DNA of 64,000 nt from Alcaligenaceae bacterium (GTDB lineage: Bacteria > Pseudomonadota > Gammaproteobacteria > Burkholderiales > Burkholderiaceae_B). The position numbers and the translations under genes were made by a program. Location of the stretch: NCBI GenBank assembly GCA_947378965.1, contig CANCMG010000004.1:1-64000 (forward strand), read 5' to 3'. The notes under the pieces were generated by a model. It did not search any database. It was not told where the DNA came from and saw nothing but the letters and a program-made list of their open reading frames with translations. This document shows, in pieces, positions 8,033-17,511 of the stretch; position 1 is the stretch's first letter; each line of letters begins with the position of its first letter.

Positions 8033-9576
8033 TGTTTGGCGTAAGATGCTTCCATCAAGCTTTGCTTTGCGCGCTGTTCGGCGTCGCAACTGTGACTCCC
8101 CTCGCGGCTCAAACCCAAATCAATAATTTGGGTAGCGGGCGGGCGAATGCCAGTACACCGCAAAGAGCAACCTCTGCAAGCGCTGGCCAAGAGGCCGATA
8201 CCATTGTTGTGGTGGTGAACAAAGATGTCATCACGCGCCGAGAGCTTGACCTTCGTGTTCAGCAAATCAAGACAGACCTCGCACGCCAGCGCGCTCAGAT
8301 CCCGCCCGACGAAATTCTTCAGTCTCAGTTATTGCAAAGACTGATTCTCGAGCGCTTGCAACTGCAAGAAGCGAAGCGTCTCAATATTGAGGTAACAGAC
8401 CAAGGTTTAAAAACTGCGCTAGAAGCAATCGCCCAACGAAACAACATGTCCGTTGCGCAGTTGCGCTCGCAAATTGAAGGTGCTGGAATTGTATGGGCTG
8501 ATTACAACGCGATGATTAGACGCGAAGTGTTGGTCGATCGTCTGCGCCAACGTGTTGTGGACAGCACCATCCTGATCACAGACGCCGAAGTCGATGCTTT
8601 TTTGCGCGAACAAAAAGCTCGACAGACGGGCGGCTTGCTGTCGACTGCGCCTGCAAAAGTGGTGGTACCCCCACCGCCGCCTCCGCCCAAACCCAAAGCG
8701 GCGCCTATACAGCCGGCGGTGATGGGCATTGCACAAATTTTGGTGCGTGTTCCAGAAGACTCAAGCGAAGAGGAGGTAAAAGTCTTACGTGCTAAAGCGC
8801 AAGCACTTTTGGCTCGTTTACGTAAAGGCGAAAGTTTTGAGGCGCTTGCCAAAGCAAATTCAGAAGGCCCCGAGGCAAGCCGCGGTGGAGACATGGGTGG
8901 GCGTTTGGTGACAGACTGGCCCGACTTGTTTCTGAAGGCCGTAGCCGGTGTGGCCGATGGCCAGATTAGCAACGTCATACAAAGCGGTAACGGTTTTCAT
9001 ATCCTTAAGGTGCTTGGTCGTGCCGGGGGTGCTCCGCCGCCAGAACCCGTTGCGCAACCTGAGCCACCTAAACCGGGTGCTGGGGTGCCTGCGGTGCAAG
9101 GGCCGATGATGGTTGAGCAAACGCGTGCCCGCCACATTTTGATCAAGACCAATGCAGCCGTGCCCTCAGAGGTCGCCAAGCAAAAATTAGATCAAGTGCG
9201 CGAGCGCATCGTAAATGGCCAAGAGTCTTTTTCGGATTTAGCCAAGCGGTTTTCAAATGATGCGTCAGCACCCCAAGGCGGTGGCCTAGGATGGCTCAAT
9301 CCCGGTGAGACAGTGCCGCCGTTTGAACAGGCCATGAAAAAACTGAAGATTGGTGAGGTGAGTGAGCCTGTACAAACGTCCTTTGGCTGGCATTTGATTG
9401 TGGTTGACGAGAGACGTACCCAAGATATGGCAGAGCAGTTTCAACGCAATCAGGTGCGTCAACGTATCTTCGCACAGCGCTCAGAAGCGTCCTTTGAGGC
9501 TTGGTTGCAGCAGTTGCGCAATCAGTCGTATATCGATAATCGTCTAGAGAAAAGTCAACGTCAGGCTAAGGACTAG
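8032..9576 (+). CDS. surA: Periplasmic chaperone and peptidyl-prolyl isomerase SurA
   Basis: SurA escorts unfolded outer-membrane proteins, including LptD, to the BAM complex. The 514-residue protein has a signal peptide (cleavage near LAAQ, about residue 26), a SurA N-terminal chaperone domain (about 55-180), and two parvulin domains (about 230-330 and 360-465), followed by the C-terminal chaperone helix. It is longer than the E. coli protein because of proline-rich linkers: PPPPPPPKPK before the first parvulin domain and a PPPEPVAQPEPPKP-type stretch between the two. The ATG overlaps the lptD stop as TAATG, so the chaperone is coupled to its client gene. In enterobacteria pdxA follows; here it does not. 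Confidence 0.93.
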   Translation: MFGVRCFHQALLCALFGVATVTPLAAQTQINNLGSGRANASTPQRATSASAGQEADTIVVVVNKDVITRRELDLRVQQIKTDLARQRAQIPPDEILQSQLLQRLILERLQLQEAKRLNIEVTDQGLKTALEAIAQRNNMSVAQLRSQIEGAGIVWADYNAMIRREVLVDRLRQRVVDSTILITDAEVDAFLREQKARQTGGLLSTAPAKVVVPPPPPPPKPKAAPIQPAVMGIAQILVRVPEDSSEEEVKVLRAKAQALLARLRKGESFEALAKANSEGPEASRGGDMGGRLVTDWPDLFLKAVAGVADGQISNVIQSGNGFHILKVLGRAGGAPPPEPVAQPEPPKPGAGVPAVQGPMMVEQTRARHILIKTNAAVPSEVAKQKLDQVRERIVNGQESFSDLAKRFSNDASAPQGGGLGWLNPGETVPPFEQAMKKLKIGEVSEPVQTSFGWHLIVVDERRTQDMAEQFQRNQVRQRIFAQRSEASFEAWLQQLRNQSYIDNRLEKSQRQAKD

Positions 9577-9579
9577 CCC

Positions 9580-10365
9580 GTGCGAGCGCATCAGGCGCGT
9601 AAGCGCTTTGGTCAGAATTTCTTGGTTGATCTTGGCGTGATTGAGGCAATCGTGCGGGCGATTGGCCCGGCTCGTGAAGATCGTATGATCGAAATTGGGC
9701 CCGGTCTTGGGGCGCTGACGACGCCACTCCTTGAAAAGCTCAGTTTGCTTACGGTCATCGAGCTTGATCGCGATTTAGCTTCAAGGTTGCGCCAGCGGTT
9801 TTCTGAAACCCAGTTGCCGATTGTGCAGGCCGACGTACTGACTGTTGATTTTGCTCAGTTTGGCCACAACTTACGCATTGTCGGAAACCTGCCCTACAAC
9901 ATTTCAAGCCCCTTGCTTTTTACCTTGGTCGAGTACGCAGACTACATTACCGATCAGCATTTTATGCTTCAGCGAGAAGTGGTTGATCGCATGGTTGCTG
10001 CGCCCGGTTCGGGCGATTACAGTCGCTTATCGGTGATGTTGCAGTACCGTTACGCCATTGAAAAAATCTTTGATGTGGGCCCTGAGGCCTTTGACCCCGC
10101 GCCACGCGTGACATCGTCAATCGTGCGTATGGTGCCTTTGCCTTACGCACGTGCGCGCGCTGTTGATGAGTCGTTGTTTGCCGCAGTGGTGCTACGCGCT
10201 TTTTCACAGCGCCGTAAGATGTTGCGAGGTGTATTGGGTGCTTGGACAGCACTCATCCCTTGGGATGCTTTGCAAATCGAACCAACCTGGCGCGCCGAGC
10301 AGGTATCTGTGCCCAAGTTCATTGCGTTGGCAGATGCGTTGCATACTGCCGGAGTGCGGGCCTAG
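9580..10365 (+). CDS. rsmA: 16S rRNA (adenine1518-N6/adenine1519-N6)-dimethyltransferase
   Basis: RsmA (KsgA) dimethylates two adjacent adenines in the 3' terminal hairpin of 16S rRNA late in 30S assembly; its loss gives kasugamycin resistance. In the 261-residue protein, QNFLVD (12-17) and EIGPGLG (38-44) form the S-adenosylmethionine site and NLPYN (104-108) is the catalytic motif IV. The start is GTG at 9580, three bases after the surA stop, so it is part of the lptD operon. No apaG or apaH follows within the window. Confidence 0.93.
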   Translation: MRAHQARKRFGQNFLVDLGVIEAIVRAIGPAREDRMIEIGPGLGALTTPLLEKLSLLTVIELDRDLASRLRQRFSETQLPIVQADVLTVDFAQFGHNLRIVGNLPYNISSPLLFTLVEYADYITDQHFMLQREVVDRMVAAPGSGDYSRLSVMLQYRYAIEKIFDVGPEAFDPAPRVTSSIVRMVPLPYARARAVDESLFAAVVLRAFSQRRKMLRGVLGAWTALIPWDALQIEPTWRAEQVSVPKFIALADALHTAGVRA

Positions 10366-10416
10366 GTCGGCGTGAGTGCACCGTGCCTGACTTTGGCGGT
10401 TTGTTCTTTGGCACGA

Positions 10417-10448
10417 CTAGTCAGATAAGGCTAGTCAGACAAAGCTAG
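10417..10448. repeat. 14-bp tandem repeat over the glycerate kinase stop codon
   Basis: CTAG recurs at 10417, 10431 and 10445, and the intervening bases are close copies (TCAGATAAGG / TCAGACAAAG). The last copy contains the TAG stop of the minus-strand glycerate kinase gene, so the units look like duplications of that gene's end into the rsmA/glycerate kinase convergent gap. Confidence 0.7.
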
Positions 10449-11581
10449 TGTTTCGCTGCGGCAAGCCATAGCCTGACAACGTCTTCAGCACGGTCTTCAA
10501 GCAGGCTGGCAACGTTTTCGCAGGCCTGCGCCAAGTTCATCGGGCCAGACACCAAGCTAAAGGCGGCTTCAATGCCAACGCGATACAAGCCTTGATAGCC
10601 GTGTCCAAGAGACCCAGCAATGGCGATAGTGGGTACACCCACACGTTGGGCAATCTGTGCCACGCCCATCGGCGTTTTGCCAAGCAGCGTTTGAGCGTCC
10701 ATTCGGCCTTCGCCCGTGAGAACAAACGAGGCGCCTTGCACGGCCTGTTCAAGCCCGCCAATTTCTGCAATCACTGTCGCGCCAGGTCGAAAGGTGCTTT
10801 GCATCCAGGCGTGCGCTGCAAAACCCACGCCTCCTGCTGCACCAGAGCCCGCAGCGTCACGCCGGTCGTGTCCTAGGTGCTGGGCGCAGACATCCGCGAA
10901 ATGACTTAAGGCAGCATCAAGCGTTTGAACCTGCTCGGGTGTCGCGCCTTTTTGCGGACCAAAAATTGCGGATGCGCCTAGCGGGCCACAGAGCGGATTG
11001 TTGACGTCAGAGGCGATGGTAATTTTTGTCTGTTTTAAACGCGGATCAAAGTTGCTAGCGTCGATTGATGCCAGTGAAGCTAACGCAGCACCTCCGGGGG
11101 CTAAGGGTGCCCGCTGGGCATCGCGCAACTCTAAACCCAAGGCGGTCAGCATCCCCGCGCCAGCGTCGTTGGTCGCCGAGCCACCTAAGCCTAAAACGAT
11201 ATGACGCGCCCCTGCATCAAGCGCGTGCTTGATGAGTTCGCCGACGCCAAAGGTGCTTGCCCGCAAGGCGTCGCGTTGCGACGGCGCAATGTGCTCAAGC
11301 CCTGCGGCACAAGCCATTTCAATGACTGCGGTGTGATCAGGTAGTAAAGCCCACTGAGCATCGATGGGTTGCCCTAACGCGTTTTGCACCCGGTTGCTGC
11401 GGGGTTCGCTTTGTGTCGCGCCGAGTACCGCCTGAACAGTACCTTCGCCGCCATCCGCCATCGGTACACAGATGATGTGCGCGTCAGGCGCAGCGCGTTT
11501 GACGCCCCGAGCCAGTGCTGCGGCGACCTCAGGAGCCGAGAGACTTTCTTTAAACGAGTCGGGGGCGATGACGATTTTCAC
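10445..11581 (-). CDS. Glycerate kinase (GarK/GlxK type)
   Basis: The enzyme phosphorylates D-glycerate, normally to 2-phosphoglycerate in this family, feeding glyoxylate- or glucarate-derived carbon into lower glycolysis. The 378-residue length is typical. Recognised motifs are APDSFK (residues 6-11), MADGGEGT (41-48) and GLGGSATNDAGAG (131-143), all characteristic of the GarK fold. No glyoxylate carboligase or tartronate semialdehyde reductase gene lies nearby, so the source of glycerate is not evident. It starts 9 bp after the gloA stop on the same strand and may share a transcript with gloA. Confidence 0.9.
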   Translation of the reverse strand: MKIVIAPDSFKESLSAPEVAAALARGVKRAAPDAHIICVPMADGGEGTVQAVLGATQSEPRSNRVQNALGQPIDAQWALLPDHTAVIEMACAAGLEHIAPSQRDALRASTFGVGELIKHALDAGARHIVLGLGGSATNDAGAGMLTALGLELRDAQRAPLAPGGAALASLASIDASNFDPRLKQTKITIASDVNNPLCGPLGASAIFGPQKGATPEQVQTLDAALSHFADVCAQHLGHDRRDAAGSGAAGGVGFAAHAWMQSTFRPGATVIAEIGGLEQAVQGASFVLTGEGRMDAQTLLGKTPMGVAQIAQRVGVPTIAIAGSLGHGYQGLYRVGIEAAFSLVSGPMNLAQACENVASLLEDRAEDVVRLWLAAAKH

Positions 11582-11590
11582 GGCAAATGT

Positions 11591-11980
11591 TTAGACCGTC
11601 TTTTTTTGTACAAATTCGATCTTGTAGCCATCTGGATCCTCAACAAACGCGATCACTGTGGTGCCGTGTTTCATCGGGCCAGCTTCGCGGGTGACTTTAC
11701 CGCCCAGCTCACGCACTTTGTCACACACCTCATAGGCGTTGTCGACTTCGAGCGCGATGTGACCGTAGCCCGTCCCCAAGTCGTAGGTGCTGGTATCCCA
11801 GTTGTAGGTGAGCTCTAGTACCGGACCATCGCGTTCGTCTTGATAGCCGACAAAGGCGTTATTAAAACGGCCCGTGGGATATTCGGTATTACGTAACAAA
11901 CGCATGCCTAGCACCTTGGTATAGAACTCGATTGAGCGCTCAAGGTTGCCGACACGTACCATCGTATGAAGAATTCGCAT
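11591..11980 (-). CDS. gloA: Lactoylglutathione lyase (glyoxalase I)
   Basis: GloA converts the methylglyoxal-glutathione hemithioacetal to S-lactoylglutathione. The 129-residue protein matches the short bacterial Ni-type form: with the ATG at 11980 the metal ligand His falls at residue 5, as in E. coli, and HIALEVDN and IEFVQ near the end carry further ligands. A TTG two codons earlier (11986) is in frame but would shift this numbering. AGGA sits seven bases before the ATG. An array of 8-bp repeats begins only 16 bp upstream of the start, directly behind the Shine-Dalgarno. Upstream lies the metallopeptidase gene of the glyQS operon. Confidence 0.93.
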   Translation of the reverse strand: MRILHTMVRVGNLERSIEFYTKVLGMRLLRNTEYPTGRFNNAFVGYQDERDGPVLELTYNWDTSTYDLGTGYGHIALEVDNAYEVCDKVRELGGKVTREAGPMKHGTTVIAFVEDPDGYKIEFVQKKTV

Positions 11981-11996
11981 GATCAATCCTGAAAAA

Positions 11997-12090
11997 TCAA
12001 AAAATCAAAAAATCAAAAAATCAAAAAATCAAAAAATCAAAAAATCAAAAAATCAAAAAATCAAAACATCAAAACATCAAAACATCAAAG
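11997..12090. repeat. 8-bp simple sequence array, about 12 units, immediately upstream of gloA
   Basis: On the plus strand TCAAAAAA is repeated perfectly from 11997 to 12062; the last units change to TCAAAACA (12061-12086). Spacing of the TC pairs is exactly 8 throughout. On the gloA strand this reads as TTTTTTGA units ending 16 bp before the start codon. It lies between the metallopeptidase gene and gloA, within what is otherwise a tightly packed operon. Arrays of this kind can change unit number by replication slippage. Confidence 0.95.
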
Positions 12091-12145
12091 TCTAAATCCA
12101 GCTCTAGCTCGAGCTGCAAGTCTAAATGCGAGTACAAAACTAAAT

Positions 12146-12985
12146 TTAAATTTCAGGCACGCCTTCCGGCGTATGTCTTTGCAGCATTTGTTTAGCAGTT
12201 TGGTAATCGGGATAGAGCTCTTGAACTTCTGTCCAAAAATCTTGGCTGTGGTTCATTTCGCGCAAATGCGCAAGTTCATGCGCAATCACATAGTCAATCA
12301 CCATCGGCGAGAAATGAATCAAGCGCCAATTCAACATGATGTTGCCATCGCTTGTGCAAGACCCCCACCGAGTTGCCGCTGAAGATAAACGCCAGCGGCG
12401 AATGGTGAGCCCGGTTTTTTCTAAAAAATAGCGAAGACGCTGGTCGAACCACGCTGCTGCCCGAGTTTGCAGCCAGGCCTGGGTCATCTCGCGCATACGA
12501 TGCGTATCGGCGTCGTTCGGCAGCGGCAGCCACAGTGTTTGACCTGTCTCAGGTGCGTCGGGATTGCCCTCGAAATGTGCACGACCATGCGGCACATGAG
12601 GGCCGGGCACTCCAATCTGCAAGGTGATTTGACAACCCATGTATGGCAGTTGCCCACCAGATTTCCAGCGCGTGTGTGCCATCGCGAGCTGTGCCTTGCG
12701 CGCTTGCCAATCTTGTAGTTTGGACAAAATCCAAGGCATTTTTTCGATCACGGCCTCGTCAATCTGACCTAAGGTGGCCCAGTTCGGGGCCGTGATGCGT
12801 AGCCCCTCTTCAATGATGGCAAAGCCAATGCTGCGGCGTCGCGAACGTATCAATACAAAGCCAACCGCTTGATCGCCGTGTCGCACGACTCGCCACTTAC
12901 CGCCGAGCGGAATGCTTTCAGGAGCAACCAGCCAGCCCGGTGTCGGGGTGCTTGTGTCTGAAAGCAAAAGCTCGAGCTGACTCAT
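12146..12985 (-). CDS. M48-type zinc metallopeptidase of the YgjP/DUF45 family
   Basis: A 279-residue protein with the YgjP-like metallopeptidase domain in its C-terminal half. It contains the conserved SSAATRWGSC segment (about residues 201-210) followed by the zinc site HELAHLREMNHSQDFW at 236-251, in which the two His of HELAH and a downstream His coordinate zinc. There is no signal peptide or membrane segment, so the protein is probably cytoplasmic. Members of this family are poorly characterised; some are coupled to restriction systems, but here it sits in a housekeeping operon. Its ATG overlaps the plsC stop by four bases. Confidence 0.85.
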   Translation of the reverse strand: MSQLELLLSDTSTPTPGWLVAPESIPLGGKWRVVRHGDQAVGFVLIRSRRRSIGFAIIEEGLRITAPNWATLGQIDEAVIEKMPWILSKLQDWQARKAQLAMAHTRWKSGGQLPYMGCQITLQIGVPGPHVPHGRAHFEGNPDAPETGQTLWLPLPNDADTHRMREMTQAWLQTRAAAWFDQRLRYFLEKTGLTIRRWRLSSAATRWGSCTSDGNIMLNWRLIHFSPMVIDYVIAHELAHLREMNHSQDFWTEVQELYPDYQTAKQMLQRHTPEGVPEI

Positions 12986-13710
12986 GGTTTGGGATAACGC
13001 TCTGGGTTGAGGCGATGCATTTCTGCTTCGATCCAGGCAAATACTTTTGCGTTTAACTCTTCAGGCGTCAGGCCAACCGAGGGGATGGCTGGGCCAATTG
13101 ATACGGTGACAAGTCCGGGTTTTTTAATAAAGGCATTGCGTGGCCAAAGCTCGCCGGCATTGTGAGCAATCGGAATGACAGGTGCACCGGTGCGCGTGGC
13201 GAGCAAGGCCCCGCCCATTTTGAAGCGCCCCATTTTGCCAGGCGCAATGCGTGTGCCTTCTGGAAACAAAAGCGGCCAGCGACCCTCGTCTAAACGCTGC
13301 TGTCCAATTTTTACGACCTGCTCGAAAGCGTCACGCCCCTTAGAGCGATCGATTGGAATCATTCCGAGCAAGGCAATCCCCCAACCGAAGAATGGTACGC
13401 GGTGTAGTTCTCGTTTGTATACAAAACAGATTTGCCGCGGCAGGTGAGAGGGCAAAAAGAGGGTTTCCCAGGCGGATTGATGCTTTGACAGGACGATCGC
13501 AGGGCCATCAGGAAGGTTTTCAGTACCTTGAACCCGCCAGCGCATACCGCAAATCACTTTAGCCCCCCAGGCTGCAAGTTGCGGCCAACCCATCGTTAAC
13601 TTGTAGCGCCAGTGCAGAGGCAGGGGCGACCAAAGCAGGCAGGCGAACGCATAGGGGATCACGGTGACTAGCAAAAATAATGCGTAGAGTGTGGCGCGCA
13701 GGATTAGCAT
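12982..13710 (-). CDS. plsC: 1-acyl-sn-glycerol-3-phosphate acyltransferase
   Basis: PlsC adds the second acyl chain to lysophosphatidic acid, forming phosphatidic acid at the inner membrane. The 242-residue protein has an N-terminal hydrophobic anchor (residues 5-30), a catalytic histidine motif KHQSAWE (His77 to Glu82) and FPEGTR at 149-154. The usual HX4D motif appears here as HX4E; the same substitution occurs in related betaproteobacterial proteins and probably preserves the charge relay. The gene is four bases downstream of gmhB, within the glyQ-glyS-gmhB-plsC operon, linking lipid A precursor, phospholipid and translation genes. Confidence 0.9.
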   Translation of the reverse strand: MLILRATLYALFLLVTVIPYAFACLLWSPLPLHWRYKLTMGWPQLAAWGAKVICGMRWRVQGTENLPDGPAIVLSKHQSAWETLFLPSHLPRQICFVYKRELHRVPFFGWGIALLGMIPIDRSKGRDAFEQVVKIGQQRLDEGRWPLLFPEGTRIAPGKMGRFKMGGALLATRTGAPVIPIAHNAGELWPRNAFIKKPGLVTVSIGPAIPSVGLTPEELNAKVFAWIEAEMHRLNPERYPKP

Positions 13711-13714
13711 CGTG

Positions 13715-14257
13715 TCAGCCCGCCTGAGTCAAAATTTGATCGACGGCGTTGGCCAAATCACTGGCGTGCTTTGTTCGTGCGGGTAGATTGCCTTGCTTGA
13801 GTGTCTTTGGGCCATTGCCCGTTTGCACCAGCCACGGTGTACAGCCTACGGCCGCGCTCGCCTGCAGGTCGCGTAGCGAGTCGCCTATCGCTGGCACACC
13901 CGCAAGCTCAGTATCGTAGCGCCTTGCAATGTCTTCAAAGAGCCCTGGCAAAGGCTTGCGGCACACGCACTGTTCATCGGGGCCGTGAGGACACACAAAA
14001 AAAGCATCAATTGCACCGGCCAATTGCCCCAACTCTTTGCGCAGCTTCTGATGAATCGCATTGAGTGCCGTGATGTCGAACAAACCGCGTGCCAAACCCG
14101 ATTGGTTTGACGCGACCGCGATGGTGTAGCCCGCTTGGTGCAGTCTTGCAATGGCCTGCAAGCTGCCAGGCAAGGCGCTCCATTCATCTGGGTGCTTGAT
14201 GTAGTCGGGGCTGTCGTGATTGATGACACCGTCGCGATCCAGAATAATCAGTTTCAT
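13715..14257 (-). CDS. gmhB: D-glycero-beta-D-manno-heptose-1,7-bisphosphate 7-phosphatase
   Basis: GmhB removes the 7-phosphate in ADP-heptose synthesis for the LPS inner core. The 180-residue HAD-family protein starts with DRDGVIN (nucleophile Asp7, acid/base Asp9). A zinc loop of Cys89, His91, Cys97 and Cys99 (CPHGPDEQCVC) distinguishes it from other HAD phosphatases. ATGA overlap with glyS shows coupling. Its product would feed the heptosyltransferase family seen at the left edge of the window. Confidence 0.92.
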   Translation of the reverse strand: MKLIILDRDGVINHDSPDYIKHPDEWSALPGSLQAIARLHQAGYTIAVASNQSGLARGLFDITALNAIHQKLRKELGQLAGAIDAFFVCPHGPDEQCVCRKPLPGLFEDIARRYDTELAGVPAIGDSLRDLQASAAVGCTPWLVQTGNGPKTLKQGNLPARTKHASDLANAVDQILTQAG

Positions 14258-16392
14258 GCCGCCAGCCTTGAAATGTCGGCCACTTGATTCATCAAGCCGT
14301 GAAGTTGAGCGAGCAGCGCTAGTCGGTTGTTGCGCACCGCAAGATCATCAGCCATGACCATAATGTCGTTAAAAAACGCATCAACTGGCGCGCGTGCCTG
14401 CGCGAGTGTTGCCATGGCGCCTTGGTAGTCGCCTGCATCGAGATGTTGTTGTGCAATTGGCTGCAGCTGGGCAATTGTTTTTGCCAGTGCTTGCTCGGCA
14501 GGTTCAGTGAGCAGTGCCTGATTGAGAGGTTGAAGACCCGCCTCAGATTTTTTCAGCAGATTACCAATACGCTTATTTGCGGCAGCTAAACTTGCGGCGT
14601 CGGGGCCTTGCGCAAACGTGGCTGCAGCTTGTACACGTGCCAGTATTTGATGCAGAGGCGGTGCAATGGCGAGCACGGCCTCGACGGCGTTGCGATCAAG
14701 CTGCGTGATCAACTGATTGCGTAGTCGTTCAAGGATGAAGGCTTGCACTTCGGCGACCGTTGCCTGGGCGAGCGCTGCGGGTTCAAAGGTATGCGCGGCA
14801 GCTTGTAGCAGACCTTCAAGTGTTAACGGACCGTTTTGCTGAATAGGCAAAAAACCACCCGCGGTCAGTTGTTCAAACGCACTAATCAGACCCAAGGCAG
14901 CGCGGCGCAAGCCGAAAGGGTCGCGTTCACCGGTAGGGGCTAACCCGATCCCCCAGATGCCGATGAGTGTCTCAGCGCGCTCTGCCATAAACAGAATTGC
15001 AGCGGTCATGTTTGCTGCGGTCACGGGCTGTTCAAGGCGAATTTTGTATTGTTCAGCAATGGCTTGAACAACTGCGTCGGGTTCATGATCGGCGCGAGCG
15101 TAATACGACCCCATAATGCCCTGCAGTTCAGGAAACTCGCCAACCATGTTGGTGTTGAGGTCGGCCTTGGCCAGCATCGCCGCACGCGCGGCTTGTACGC
15201 TGTCTGCCTGTAAGGCGTTCGCTAACCAAGCGGCGATCGCTTGAACACGCGCCACGCGCTGCAATTGCGTACCTAACTTATTGTGATACACAATCGAAGC
15301 AAGCTGTGGCACCCGTTGGTGCAGGGGTGTTTTGCGGTCGGTGTCGAAAAAGAATTGAGCATCCGCCAAACGCGGACGCACCACGCGCTCGTTTCCTTCA
15401 ATGATCGCCACGGGATTGTCGGTAGGCATATTGCTGACAATCAGAAATTGATTGGTGAGCGCGCCTGACGTTGGATTGAATAACGGAAAGTACTTTTGAT
15501 TCAGACGCATGGTCAAAATCAGACATTCTTGCGGGACTTGCAAAAAACGCTCTTCAAAGGCGCCCACGTAGACGGCCGGAGCTTCAACTAAGGCAGTCAC
15601 TTCGTCAAGCAGAGCCTGCACTGCGGGGTCTTGCCCAAGTGTGGCATTCAGCTTTTGTGCTTCGGTCGCGAGTAACGTCTCGATTTTCGTGCGACGCTCT
15701 GTGAACGACGCAATCACCTGGCCAGTTTGTGCAAGCTGTTGCTCGTAGCTGTCAGCACAGTCAATGCTAATCGCGGCAGGATGTAAAAAGCGATGGCCGA
15801 AGGTGATGCGCCCAGCTTGCAACCCAAGAACAGTCGCTGGAATGACCTGCGTGTCAAACAGCGTGATCAAGGCGTGTGCGGGGCGTACGAACTTTACCGA
15901 GGTCACGCCATCGGCCAATTGATATTTCATGACTTTCGGTATCGGCAGGGCAGCGATAGCGGTTTCGATCGCGGCTTGCAGCACCTCGGTTAAGGCCGCA
16001 CCTGGCGCGGTACCGCGCGCCACCAGATAGTCTTGTTTGCCGTCTGATTCTCGCTCGAGCGCACTGACGGGCATCTCTGCCCAACCCTTGGCCGCAAGTT
16101 TTTTTTGCAGAGCCGGTGTCGCCAGGCCCTGAGCGTCAAGCCCCACCTTAACAGGCATCAGCTTTTCAACAAAACTTTGCTCTGGTGCGAGCGCCAGGAC
16201 TTGTGACAGACGGACAGCCAAGCGGCGCGGTGAAGCGAATGACGTCGTGGTGCTGTGACTCATCACCAGACCTTGGGCGTGCAAGGCGTCGTGGACACCC
16301 TGCGCAAACGCCTGGCCAAGTCTGGGCAAAGCTTTTGGTGGGAGCTCTTCAGTAAAGAGCTCGATCAGCAGAGGCTTGGTAGTTTGCGTCAT
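14254..16392 (-). CDS. glyS: Glycine--tRNA ligase beta subunit
   Basis: The 712-residue beta subunit of the bacterial alpha2beta2 glycyl-tRNA synthetase contributes tRNA recognition and the C-terminal anticodon-binding, DALR-like domain. N-terminal [14 protein letters not shown] is diagnostic. The central HD-like region and the long helical C-terminus are complete. It overlaps glyQ (16389-16392) and gmhB (14254-14257) by ATGA junctions, so all are translationally linked. The substrate tRNA-Gly(GCC) gene is also in this window at 31120-31195. Confidence 0.95.
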   Translation of the reverse strand: MTQTTKPLLIELFTEELPPKALPRLGQAFAQGVHDALHAQGLVMSHSTTTSFASPRRLAVRLSQVLALAPEQSFVEKLMPVKVGLDAQGLATPALQKKLAAKGWAEMPVSALERESDGKQDYLVARGTAPGAALTEVLQAAIETAIAALPIPKVMKYQLADGVTSVKFVRPAHALITLFDTQVIPATVLGLQAGRITFGHRFLHPAAISIDCADSYEQQLAQTGQVIASFTERRTKIETLLATEAQKLNATLGQDPAVQALLDEVTALVEAPAVYVGAFEERFLQVPQECLILTMRLNQKYFPLFNPTSGALTNQFLIVSNMPTDNPVAIIEGNERVVRPRLADAQFFFDTDRKTPLHQRVPQLASIVYHNKLGTQLQRVARVQAIAAWLANALQADSVQAARAAMLAKADLNTNMVGEFPELQGIMGSYYARADHEPDAVVQAIAEQYKIRLEQPVTAANMTAAILFMAERAETLIGIWGIGLAPTGERDPFGLRRAALGLISAFEQLTAGGFLPIQQNGPLTLEGLLQAAAHTFEPAALAQATVAEVQAFILERLRNQLITQLDRNAVEAVLAIAPPLHQILARVQAAATFAQGPDAASLAAANKRIGNLLKKSEAGLQPLNQALLTEPAEQALAKTIAQLQPIAQQHLDAGDYQGAMATLAQARAPVDAFFNDIMVMADDLAVRNNRLALLAQLHGLMNQVADISRLAA

Positions 16393-17315
16393 AGCTGAGC
16401 CCCTTTTTCGGTACCGTTGAGTGCTGTACGGTCGCCGCTCAACATAGGGAAACCCAACTGCTCGCGAGAGTCGTAGTAGGCTTGCGCGACAGCCCGAGAA
16501 AGATTGCGGATCCGTCCGATATACGCGGCACGCTCGGTGACGCTAATGGCGCCACGAGCATCTAACATGTTGAATGTATGTGCGGCTTTGAGCGTCGCCT
16601 CGTAGGCTGGCAACGCCAGCGGAATCTCAATCAGACGTTTTGCATTGGTTTCGTGATCTGTGAAGTGCCTAAAGAGCATTTCAGCATCAGAATGTTCAAA
16701 ATTGTAGGTCGATTGTTCGACCTCATTTTGATGGAAGACGTCTCGATAGAGCACCGAGCCTTTAGGCCCGGTTGTCCAGACCAGGTCGTAGACGCTTTCA
16801 ACACCCTGCAGATACATAGCTAAGCGCTCAAGCCCGTAAGTGATTTCACCCGTAGTGGGGGTGCAGTCCAAACCGCCGACTTGTTGAAAGTAGGTAAATT
16901 GCGTGACTTCCATGCCGTTGAGCCAAACTTCCCAGCCTAAGCCCCAAGCACCTAGCGTGGGGTTCTCCCAGTCGTCTTCGACGAAGCGGATGTCATGTTC
17001 GGTTGGACGGATACCAAGCGCTTCAAGTGAGCCAATGTACAAATCCAGAATATCTGGCGGCGCAGGCTTAAGAACAACTTGGTACTGATAGTAGTGTTGC
17101 AACCGGTTGGGATTCTCGCCGTACCGCCCGTCTTTTGGACGTCGCGACGGTTGCACATAGGCAGCTCGCCAGGGCTCTGGCCCAATCGCACGCAAAAAGG
17201 TCGCCGTGTGCGAGGTACCGGCGCCTACCTCCATATCGTACGGTTGAAGCAGGGCACAGCCCTGATGATCCCAGTACTCTTGCAGGCGAAGAATAATTTG
17301 CTGAAAAGTGAGCAT
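16389..17315 (-). CDS. glyQ: Glycine--tRNA ligase alpha subunit
   Basis: The 308-residue alpha subunit forms the class II catalytic core that activates glycine. [20 protein letters not shown] at the N-terminus, [19 protein letters not shown] and [14 protein letters not shown] are strongly conserved family segments. It is the first gene of the operon glyQ-glyS-gmhB-plsC-metallopeptidase, and is divergent from fumA with a 196-bp intergenic region. No lnt gene, commonly found upstream of glyQ in relatives, is present here. Confidence 0.96.
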   Translation of the reverse strand: MLTFQQIILRLQEYWDHQGCALLQPYDMEVGAGTSHTATFLRAIGPEPWRAAYVQPSRRPKDGRYGENPNRLQHYYQYQVVLKPAPPDILDLYIGSLEALGIRPTEHDIRFVEDDWENPTLGAWGLGWEVWLNGMEVTQFTYFQQVGGLDCTPTTGEITYGLERLAMYLQGVESVYDLVWTTGPKGSVLYRDVFHQNEVEQSTYNFEHSDAEMLFRHFTDHETNAKRLIEIPLALPAYEATLKAAHTFNMLDARGAISVTERAAYIGRIRNLSRAVAQAYYDSREQLGFPMLSGDRTALNGTEKGAQL

Positions 17316-17511
17316 GAAGGTGTGTAGGCGGCAATGGCTGAAGAATCAATCATTTTAACGTGGGGCAGGCCATGTTGGTGGCAAGCCGTCGAGGCGGCAT
17401 GATTTAGGCCAAAGTTTCGGTGTCTTGGCCAGTTTTGTGCATGAATCGCCTATGATTCGGGGTGCGTCAAGAATTCAATTTTTTTAGCTCCTTTTCTTAG
17501 CAGGTGCCTCT

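Noticed and set aside
11979..12095. A 38-codon plus-strand frame through the 8-bp array, encoding Lys/Ser/Asn/Gln/Ile repeats
   Set aside because: Openness follows automatically from the repeat (24 bp gives 8 codons without stop), it is antisense to the gloA start and has no ribosome site or family match.
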